Assembly: GCA_964550025.1 (NCBI GenBank)
Contig: CAZJYI010000283.1
Span: 1 to 9,209 of the forward strand
Source: CAZJYI01 sp964550025
GTDB taxonomy: Bacteria > Verrucomicrobiota > Kiritimatiellia > UBA8416 > CAYOBW01
DNA: 9,209 bases
Direction: 5' to 3'
Position numbers and translations under genes: made by a program. Shown in pieces: positions 1 to 6,328 of this stretch (position 1 is the stretch's first letter; every line of letters begins with the position of its first letter). The notes below the pieces were generated by a model, which was not told the origin of the DNA, did not search any database, and saw only the letters and a list, made by a program, of their open reading frames with translations.

Positions 1-26
1 ATTGCCTCGCAGCCGCTCTGGGACCA

Positions 27-2558
27 TCACTTCCCCTCGCTCGTCATTGCTTTCGGCTTGCCAAGCCAGATGGTGCAGCGATCGGCATACTTGACAAGGG
101 GCTGCAGGGGCGCGTTGCGAGCTCCCGCGGCCATTCTCTCTTTGATGACGCGCACGGTCCCTCGTGGCGCTGTCGCGGGGTTTCCCTCCCAGAGGGTCTT
201 CGCGGGGGGAGAACCCACGGGGTGGATCGTGACCTTCAGTCCCGCTTTCATGGGAAGTTCGACATCAGCCTGTCCCTCCGGCCACGCGACGTCCGAGCCG
301 GACACCGTCACCCTCTTGTCCGGCCAGGGATTGACCAGCTTCACCGGGCCGTCCTTCTCCGCCTCGACGGTCACGAAATCCACGGCGCCTCCCCTCCGGG
401 AGGAGGATACGAGAAAGGCTCCCCGCGCGCGCAGTTGCTCAAAGGCGGCGTCGATCTCAGTCGGCAGCGCGGGAAACACATGGATGGGACCCCACTGGCT
501 CTGCAACAGCATTTCGTTGACGGCGCCGACCGCGCCGGCCGTGACGTCCTGGAAGATCGGGGCGATCGCGGTGTTCTTCTGCAAGTTGTCTTTGACGGCG
601 AGGTCCTTCTTGAATGACATACGGCGGAGTGAACCGAACCCGTTCGGTTTGATGTACATCGCGAGCACGGTGTCGTAGAGGAGATCCCAGGCCTTTGCGG
701 GCTTGAGCAACCAGGCGGCACACATGGCGAGATGCGGTTTGCTGAACGAAGCCCCATCGTACAACCCAAGGCGGCCCTGCGTCTGCGCAAGCAGCTTGTC
801 GTACAACGGATCCCCCGCGGGATACTCCGCCGCCGGGTACACGCAGTGAATCACTGCATCGTGCCCGTACAGATAATCGCGCTTGTCGCCCTCCGCTTCC
901 AGGATGCCCACGTCGTCGGTGGGGTAGGGGGCGACGTTTTTCAGGCGGTCTCTCCAAACGGCTCGCGCTTCGGCATCGACATCCAGGATAACCGATGCCT
1001 TCACCGCTACCCGCAAGGTATACCGCGCCATGGCCAGATCCATGGCGGCGTCCCGACACCAGAGGGTTGGCTTCTGTTCGGGCGAAAAGGTGGGGTAGAT
1101 GTGGTACTTTCCATCCGTGTCCTTCGTCATGTAGTTGGCGTAGAACTGGGCTGCGCCCCTCACGATGGGATAGATCCGTTTCTCCAGGTCGTTGCGATCC
1201 TGCGTGAACTCGTACTGCCACCAGGCGATGTTGGCGATCAACCCGCTCGCGCTCTGCATGTACAAGTACTTGAACGCGACGGGAAGGGCCTCGCGTTCCT
1301 TCCCCGAGTAGCCGCACGCGTGCGGAAAGCGCAGACCATCAAAGCCATAGAAGTGCTTCGTGAAGTCGCGGACGACGGGAATCATCCGCCAATATGTTTC
1401 AACATATCCGTCGCCCAGCTCCGGGTGGTTGGCGGCGTGTACCGAGTAGAAACGAAACGCCTCATTGACCTCGTGCAAGTCGTTCTGCCATGGCGGCGGC
1501 TCCTCCCCGAAGAACGGCCCGGCCAAGCCACCGGAATACTTCGGGCTGTAGGATGCGCCCATCTGGTAGATGTTGAAATACCACACGTTCTCGACGCACT
1601 TGTCGCTGAGCTGAATGCGCGACTTTGCCCAGTAATCGTCCCATTGTCTCTGATGGTCGGACGCGAGGCGAACCAGGGCGCGAGTGTCGATACCCGCCAC
1701 CTTCGCCCGCGCGGCGGCCGGGTGGTCCTCCCGGTCGAACGAAGAGACGACGGAGACGCACAGCGTCACACGGTTGGCCGTATCCAGCTTGAACACGGCG
1801 CCCGAGTCGGTGACGTTGATGCCGGCTGTCGCGCCGATCAGACGCAGCGCCACGCTGTAAGCGAACCCGTCGGGGAACGGGTAGGTCATAGTGATCCCGC
1901 CGTCGACCTCCTGCTCCAAGACCGGCGTCGTTCCCATGACCTTGCAGGCCGGGCGTTCGAACGTCACGCTGAACGGCAGGCGTTCCTTCGGCTCGATCTC
2001 GAGAACGAGGATATTGTCCGTGGCGGCAATCCAGGTCTTCAAGTCGAGACGCTGGTAGTTCGCTTTGACGGATGCCTCCGCGAGGGAAAGCCGTTGCCCC
2101 AGGAATTCGTTCTGGTCCGCCTCCACCGCCAGCCATCCGGCCATCTTCGGCGCCGGATAGGGGGTCCAGGCCGTTCCCTTGAGCCGTGGCCCGGTCCACT
2201 TGTCAAAGAACCCTGTGCCGGGCAGATTGTTGAGCCTGTTCGTCTCTCCCTTCGCCAGGAGCTCCAGGACGCCCCGGTGATTCAGGCCGGCGGTGACGTC
2301 TTCCGTTGAGACGGAACGATGATCCCAGACATCGTCCTTCACGAGCTGGACCTTGTAGTGGCCAGCCTCGTGATAGACCAGCCCCGCCAACGTTCGGTTG
2401 CCGACGGGGAAACCATCTCGAGGGTGAGCCGGGGGCTGCCGGTAGATAATGTCATGCTGCGACAGATAGGTCCGAAAGGACTCCGCGACACCGCTTCGGT
2501 TTTGATTCGCAGCCAAGGCTGTCAGTGCAAAGATCGCCAGACTGATTTCAGCACACAT
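27..2558 (-). CDS. GH95-like glycosidase (alpha-L-fucosidase-type (alpha/alpha)6 barrel), exported
   Basis: Predicted exported glycoside hydrolase of 843 residues resembling family GH95 and related six-hairpin glycosidases. Residues 1-17 form a short hydrophobic signal peptide (MCAEISLAIFALTALAA). Residues 49-80 (DGFPVGNRTLAGLVY, then VKDDVWDHR) match the GH95/DUF5703 N-terminal beta-sandwich pattern P-x-GNG-x-LG...W. The catalytic barrel starts near residue 300. WQNDLHEVNEAF (357-368) sits where GH95 has its H-x-N-x-N-x-Q segment, and FSPEQ (491-495) resembles the SPEN segment holding the acid Glu. HCVYPAAEYPAGDP (571-584) resembles HRHLSHLYGLYPG, and VNEMLLQSQWGPIHVFPALP (680-699) is a hallmark GH95 C-terminal stretch. 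Some active-site positions differ, so the substrate may not be fucose. The frame is open further upstream to 2684, but the ATG at 2558 is chosen because it has a strong Shine-Dalgarno and a signal peptide. It is divergent from the propeller gene. Residues 784-843 are an unassigned tail. Confidence 0.85.
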   Translation of the reverse strand: MCAEISLAIFALTALAANQNRSGVAESFRTYLSQHDIIYRQPPAHPRDGFPVGNRTLAGLVYHEAGHYKVQLVKDDVWDHRSVSTEDVTAGLNHRGVLELLAKGETNRLNNLPGTGFFDKWTGPRLKGTAWTPYPAPKMAGWLAVEADQNEFLGQRLSLAEASVKANYQRLDLKTWIAATDNILVLEIEPKERLPFSVTFERPACKVMGTTPVLEQEVDGGITMTYPFPDGFAYSVALRLIGATAGINVTDSGAVFKLDTANRVTLCVSVVSSFDREDHPAAARAKVAGIDTRALVRLASDHQRQWDDYWAKSRIQLSDKCVENVWYFNIYQMGASYSPKYSGGLAGPFFGEEPPPWQNDLHEVNEAFRFYSVHAANHPELGDGYVETYWRMIPVVRDFTKHFYGFDGLRFPHACGYSGKEREALPVAFKYLYMQSASGLIANIAWWQYEFTQDRNDLEKRIYPIVRGAAQFYANYMTKDTDGKYHIYPTFSPEQKPTLWCRDAAMDLAMARYTLRVAVKASVILDVDAEARAVWRDRLKNVAPYPTDDVGILEAEGDKRDYLYGHDAVIHCVYPAAEYPAGDPLYDKLLAQTQGRLGLYDGASFSKPHLAMCAAWLLKPAKAWDLLYDTVLAMYIKPNGFGSLRRMSFKKDLAVKDNLQKNTAIAPIFQDVTAGAVGAVNEMLLQSQWGPIHVFPALPTEIDAAFEQLRARGAFLVSSSRRGGAVDFVTVEAEKDGPVKLVNPWPDKRVTVSGSDVAWPEGQADVELPMKAGLKVTIHPVGSPPAKTLWEGNPATAPRGTVRVIKERMAAGARNAPLQPLVKYADRCTIWLGKPKAMTSEGK

Positions 2559-2566
2559 CTTATTGG

Positions 2567-2572
2567 TCCTTT
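2567..2572 (-). promoter_or_regulatory. Ribosome binding site of the GH95-like gene
   Basis: AAAGGA read on the minus strand, 8 nt before the ATG at 2558. It decides the start: the longer in-frame reading from 2684 would put this site inside the coding region and would bury the signal peptide. Confidence 0.75.
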
Positions 2573-2602
2573 CAATGACTCCGGAAACGGTGCCGGCTCG
2601 GT

Positions 2603-2621
2603 GTAGTTCTCGGCAAAGTTC
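2603..2621 (-). repeat. 19-bp motif copy A (facing the GH95-like gene)
   Basis: GAACTTTGCCGAGAACTAC on the minus strand, ending 44 nt before the ATG at 2558. It matches copy C at 17 of 19 positions and copy B at 16 of 19. Each copy contains two direct pentamers of the form (G/C/A)AAC(T/C), 12 bp apart, which would suit a regulator binding direct half-sites, such as an AraC-type protein. That assignment is inference. Confidence 0.55.
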
Positions 2622-2717
2622 GCGATGTGGTTTGCTTGGAGCACACTCAGGCCCAATAGCCCCTTCCGGCAGCCATGTGACCAACTCCTGCTACAAGGCT
2701 CTTTCCCGTTCCAGCGA

Positions 2718-2736
2718 GAACCTTGCCGTAAACTAC
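2718..2736 (+). repeat. 19-bp motif copy B (facing the propeller gene)
   Basis: GAACCTTGCCGTAAACTAC on the plus strand, in the opposite orientation to copy A and the same orientation as copy C. It matches copy C at 16 of 19 positions. The start-to-start distance to copy C is 39 bp. Confidence 0.55.
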
Positions 2737-2756
2737 TTCGATCCCAACTAATTCGT

Positions 2757-2775
2757 CAACTTTGCCGTGAACTAC
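2757..2775 (+). repeat. 19-bp motif copy C (facing the propeller gene)
   Basis: CAACTTTGCCGTGAACTAC on the plus strand, ending 161 nt before the ATG at 2937. The similarity to copy A extends a few bases upstream (TCGT here, TCGC in A), giving 20 of 23 positions identical. Confidence 0.55.
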
Positions 2776-2923
2776 GGCGACTCTTCTTCCCTCTACGCGA
2801 AGACGCTCCAACCCACCAGCGCAACTGACTTGCGCCCTCCTGTGTGTCTACCTGGTTCGGGCTCGACAAAGGTGGGGTGGTGCGGGACACTCAGCCGATA
2901 CCGTGGTTTTCGTAGTCAGTATC

Positions 2924-2930
2924 AAGGAGA
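2924..2930 (+). promoter_or_regulatory. Ribosome binding site of the propeller gene
   Basis: AAGGAGA, a near-perfect Shine-Dalgarno, 6 nt before the ATG at 2937. It fixes the start of the following gene. Confidence 0.8.
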
Positions 2931-2936
2931 ACGCGC

Positions 2937-5900
2937 ATGCACTTTCTCGCACGTATCACCGTCGCCATTCTCGCCACGCTCCATCTGGGCGTCATCGCTG
3001 CCACGTCGGCCAATACCGCGCCGGATGCAAAGGCCCGCAAGTGGGCCGAAACCGTCCACGCCGCGGCCGGGGTGAGCGGGGGGCTTGTGGTCCATATCGG
3101 TGACGTCGGGGTGAAAACCGCGGCCTTGCGCACCTGCGAACGCTATCACGTCCAGGGCCTTGCTACGGACGCGGCCCGGGTGCAGGCGGCGCGCGAAGCC
3201 ATCCGGGCATTGGGGGTCTATGGCCCCGTCTCCGTGGGGCAGTATGATGGGAAGCGCTTACCGTACATCGACGAACTGGTGAACCTCGTGATAGTGGCAG
3301 GTGCCGAGTGGCGAGTGGCGGGGGAGGAGATTGCCAGAGTCCTGGCCCCACGCGGGGTCGTGGTGATGCCGAAGGGAACGAAACTGAAGTTGCCCGGGCT
3401 CTCGCCACTCGCCACCCGCTTGCCACGACGGAGCCGTCAGGCGAAGACGGGCCACTCGCCACTCGACGGAGAGTGGATAGCGCTACACAAACAGGTCCCG
3501 AGCGAGATCGACGAATGGACGCACTATCTCTATGACCCGTCGAACAATACCGTGGCGAAAGACGAACGGATTGCCCCACCGCGCGGCGTGCGCTGGCACG
3601 CAGGCCCGCTCTGGACGCGCCACCATGATCGCATGGCATCGATCAGTTCCGTTGTCTCCGCCGGCGGACGCCTGTTCACGATCATGGACGAAGGTCCGCG
3701 GCACTCGCCTCTCCTGCCGTCCGACTGGAAGCTGATTGCACGCGACGCCTTCAACGGTACGCTTCTCTGGAAGCGGGACATCCCGGATTGGGCCAACCGT
3801 GTCTACCCCTTCAAGAGCGGCCCGGCCAAGGTCCCGCGGCGGCTGGTGGCGGTCGGCGACCGTGTCTACGTCACGCTCGGTATCATGGCGCCTGTCAGCG
3901 AACTGGATGCCGCCACTGGCGAGACGCTACGCACGTTCAAGCAGACGGCTGGCACGGAGGAGATCCTGGCCGGCAACGACTACCTGGTTGCCGTGGCGGA
4001 TCCGAGACCGCCGAAACCCTACTCTCCGATCGTCGAGCGCGACGGTCAGAAGGTCGCGGAAAAGCTCGGCACGGAACGCGACCGCGCGATCTTCGAGGGA
4101 AGATGGGACGAAGAGGAGCAGGCCATTGTCCTCGTCAACCTCTCGGACGGCCGTGAGCGTTGGCGCCACACGGCGAAGGTAGCACCTTTGAGCGTAGCCG
4201 TTTCCGAGGGGAATGTCGTCTACCACAACGGCGGAGCAATCGAGTGTCTGGAGCTCGCATCCGGCAAGCCGCGCTGGAAGTCGGCGCCCATTCCCCGGCG
4301 CAAGACGCTGTTCCAGTCGACCGGCGTGACGCTGGTGCTATACGAAGACCTTGTTCTCTTCACGGGTGATGACGGGAAGATCACGGTACTTGATGTCAAG
4401 GATGGGAAGCAGATATGGGCTGGGGATTTTCCCATGTCCGGACACTACTGCCCCCAGGATCTGCTGGTTGCGGGCGGTCTGGTGTGGGGCGGACCGGAGC
4501 AGCACAACCGCGGGCCAATCACGGGAATGGATCCCCGCACGGGCGAGGCGAAACTCACGATTCCCTGCGAGCACGAGAGCTACTGGTTCCATCAGCGCTG
4601 CTACCGCAGCCGTGCCACGGAGCGCTATCTCATCCGTCCTGTCACCGGCACGGAGTTCGTCGACATCGAGAAGAGACAGTGGCACCTGCACCACTGGTTC
4701 CGCAGCGTCTGCCTGTTCGGTTTCACGCCTGCCAACGGCATGGTCTACCAGACGCCGCATCCCTGCGGCTGCTTCCCGGAAGCGAAGCTGATCGGGTTCA
4801 ATGCCCTCAGTGCCCAGAGTGCGCTGGACAGCGGCACCAAACCGCAGACCCGCCTCGAAAAGGGACCGGCCTATGGTTCGCTGCTCGGTCCCAAGCCGGC
4901 ACCCCAGACGTGGCCCACCTACCGCCACGATGCCGCCCGCAGCGGATACACGCCGATGGCGATCGCTGGTTCGCCGAGACAAGCGTGGCGCAGGGAACTG
5001 GGCGGGAAGCTGTCACGGCTCACGGCGGCCAACGGGAAGGTTTTCGTGGCCAACATCAACAGTCACGTGCTGCATGCGCTCAGCATGAAGACGGGGGAAC
5101 CTGTGTGGGCATTCACGGCAGGGGGTCGGATCGACTCGCCTCCGACGATCCACGGCGGCCGTGTCTACTTCGGGTCGCACGACGGGTACGTGTATTGCCT
5201 GCGCACGAAGGACGGGGAGCTGGTGTGGCGCTTCCACGCCGCGCCGCGGCGAGCCGTGCTCGTGGCCGACGACCAGCCCGAATCGGTGTGGCCGGTGCAT
5301 GGAAGCGTGCTGGTGCGCGACGACACGGTCTATGCCGTGGCCGGAAGATCGATGTACCTCGACGGCGGCGTTTGGCTCGTGCGGCTCAATGCGACAACGG
5401 GCGAGCTGCGTGGAGAGGTCAATCACGACAATCGCATCCCGGGAACGGAGCAGGACCTCATGACGAAGCACGGGCACTTGACCATGCCCGTTGCTCTGCC
5501 GGACATCCTGTCTTGCGACGGCGAGTCGTTGTACATGCGTTCGCAGAGCTTCAACCTGGAAGGGCGGCGCGGCGTCGTGACGCCCCAGATGCCCCGGAGC
5601 GACAGAACCGGAACGCGGGCGCTGGGTGCCGACCAGGCCGGTACGGGGCGGCACATCTTCTGCCCGTCGGGTTTCCTGGACGACACCTGGTTCCATCGCT
5701 CGTACTGGATCTACGGCCGCCATTTCCCGGGCGGGGCAGGCGGTTGGCCGGTGGCGGGCAATTACACGCCAGCGGCCCGGATCATGTCCTGCGACGAGGA
5801 CAAGGTCTATGGCTATGGTCGGAAGAGCGACATGTATCAGTGGCGGACGCCTCTGGCGTACCACCTCTACTGCGCCGATCGCACGCTGAAGAAGCTCCCG

Positions 5901-6320
5901 CCAAAGAAGAAGGCGCCACCAAAAGCCCAGGCCAAGGGGAAGAAGAAGCGCCCTGCGCCCGTTCCCAGGACGCACGAGATCGTGTTCAACTGGACGACCG
6001 AGTTGCCGGTACATGCCCGCGCGATGGTGCTGGCGCGGGACACGTTGTTCCTGGCGGGACCGCCGGCGGTAGCGGATGAGGTACGGGCGTTCGAGGAGTG
6101 GGGTGGGGCGGCGTCCGGGAAGCAGCTCGTCGCCCAGGCGGAAGCGCTTGCCGGCAAACGGGGCGCGAAGCTGGTGGCCGTGAGCAAGAAGGACGGCAAT
6201 AAGCTCACGGAAACGAACCTGCCCGCGCCTCCCATCTTCGACGGCATGATCGCGGCCGGCGGACGGCTCTACCTCGCCGCCATCGACGGCAGCGTCGTGT
6301 GCATGGGGGAGGGGGAATGA
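2937..6320 (+). CDS. Large exported PQQ-type beta-propeller protein with methyltransferase-like N-terminal domain
   Basis: A 1127-residue protein of a type I know from Planctomycetota and relatives: a Rossmann methyltransferase-like domain followed by PQQ-like (quinoprotein/BamB-type) propeller repeats. Residues 1-25 look like a signal peptide. Residues 33-146 form the methyltransferase-like domain, with VVHIGDVGVKTAALR (51-65) at the SAM loop and DGKRLPYIDELVNLVI (104-119) later. IDEWTHYLYDPSNNTVA (191-207) opens the propeller section. Repeat signatures include GTLLWKRD (274-281), GEPVWAF (720-726), GGRVYFGSHDGYVYCL (740-755) and GELVWRFH (760-767). HPCGCF (608-613) may be a metal or disulfide site. 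Residues 985-1009 are a Lys/Pro/Ala-rich low-complexity linker before a final propeller strand set ending DGSVVCMG. The SAM loop lacks the usual G-x-G-x-G, so methyl transfer is doubtful. It converges on the next gene. Substrate and partner are unknown. Confidence 0.85.
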   Translation: MHFLARITVAILATLHLGVIAATSANTAPDAKARKWAETVHAAAGVSGGLVVHIGDVGVKTAALRTCERYHVQGLATDAARVQAAREAIRALGVYGPVSVGQYDGKRLPYIDELVNLVIVAGAEWRVAGEEIARVLAPRGVVVMPKGTKLKLPGLSPLATRLPRRSRQAKTGHSPLDGEWIALHKQVPSEIDEWTHYLYDPSNNTVAKDERIAPPRGVRWHAGPLWTRHHDRMASISSVVSAGGRLFTIMDEGPRHSPLLPSDWKLIARDAFNGTLLWKRDIPDWANRVYPFKSGPAKVPRRLVAVGDRVYVTLGIMAPVSELDAATGETLRTFKQTAGTEEILAGNDYLVAVADPRPPKPYSPIVERDGQKVAEKLGTERDRAIFEGRWDEEEQAIVLVNLSDGRERWRHTAKVAPLSVAVSEGNVVYHNGGAIECLELASGKPRWKSAPIPRRKTLFQSTGVTLVLYEDLVLFTGDDGKITVLDVKDGKQIWAGDFPMSGHYCPQDLLVAGGLVWGGPEQHNRGPITGMDPRTGEAKLTIPCEHESYWFHQRCYRSRATERYLIRPVTGTEFVDIEKRQWHLHHWFRSVCLFGFTPANGMVYQTPHPCGCFPEAKLIGFNALSAQSALDSGTKPQTRLEKGPAYGSLLGPKPAPQTWPTYRHDAARSGYTPMAIAGSPRQAWRRELGGKLSRLTAANGKVFVANINSHVLHALSMKTGEPVWAFTAGGRIDSPPTIHGGRVYFGSHDGYVYCLRTKDGELVWRFHAAPRRAVLVADDQPESVWPVHGSVLVRDDTVYAVAGRSMYLDGGVWLVRLNATTGELRGEVNHDNRIPGTEQDLMTKHGHLTMPVALPDILSCDGESLYMRSQSFNLEGRRGVVTPQMPRSDRTGTRALGADQAGTGRHIFCPSGFLDDTWFHRSYWIYGRHFPGGAGGWPVAGNYTPAARIMSCDEDKVYGYGRKSDMYQWRTPLAYHLYCADRTLKKLPPKKKAPPKAQAKGKKKRPAPVPRTHEIVFNWTTELPVHARAMVLARDTLFLAGPPAVADEVRAFEEWGGAASGKQLVAQAEALAGKRGAKLVAVSKKDGNKLTETNLPAPPIFDGMIAAGGRLYLAAIDGSVVCMGEGE
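3305..3319 (-). repeat. Short repeat copy 1 inside the propeller gene
   Basis: Reads GCCACTCGCCACTCG on the minus strand and is an exact 15-nt inverted match to 3451-3465. It lies in the coding sequence of the methyltransferase-like domain, around residue 125. The internal unit is GCCACTC. Confidence 0.7.
3401..3415 (+). repeat. Short repeat copy 2 inside the propeller gene
   Basis: CTCGCCACTCGCCAC, sharing the 12-nt core GCCACTCGCCAC with copies 1 and 3. It encodes part of the linker SPLATR (residues 156-161). Confidence 0.65.
3451..3465 (+). repeat. Short repeat copy 3 inside the propeller gene
   Basis: GCCACTCGCCACTCG, the exact inverted partner of 3305-3319. It encodes part of GHSPLDG (residues 172-178), immediately before the conserved GEW...EIDEWTH start of the propeller section. 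Confidence 0.7.
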
Positions 6321-6328
6321 CCGGTTGA

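Larger units (their letters stand above)
2559..2936. other. Divergent intergenic region with repeated 19-bp motif
   Basis: This 378-bp stretch separates two divergently transcribed genes. Short open frames cross it on both strands, but none has a ribosome binding site or a recognisable product, so I treat it as non-coding. It contains three copies of a 19-bp motif (listed separately) and the two ribosome binding sites. I see no convincing sigma70 -35/-10 pair or rho-independent terminator. Confidence 0.7.

Noticed and set aside
1..29. UGA stop of the glycosidase with an open frame to the window edge (WSQSGCEA)
   Set aside because: Only eight codons are visible and nothing suggests an interrupted domain. 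It cannot be judged without upstream sequence, so I treat the UGA as a normal stop.
732..2309. Long open frame on the plus strand opposite the glycosidase (525 codons)
   Set aside because: It is antisense to a clearly recognised GH95-like gene, its translation is Arg/Val-rich with no domain, and it has no ribosome binding site. Such shadows are expected in GC-rich DNA.
2559..2684. Upstream extension of the glycosidase to an ATG at 2684
   Set aside because: There is no ribosome binding site at 2684. The extension would overlap motif copy A, and it places the hydrophobic signal peptide 42 residues inside the protein.
2682..2695. Possible fourth copy of the 19-bp motif (CAACTCCTGCTAC)
   Set aside because: It needs a multi-base gap to align and shares only the first five bases and scattered others; the spacing also breaks the 39-bp step.
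2863..2891. TCGACA / GACACT as a sigma70 promoter for the propeller gene
   Set aside because: The spacing of 17 is right, but the -10 matches TATAAT at only three of six positions, which is common by chance.
4415..6079. Long plus-strand frame inside the propeller gene (554 codons)
   Set aside because: It is out of frame with a gene that shows clear PQQ-type repeats; the translation is Arg/Gly/Pro-rich and looks like a frame-shadow.
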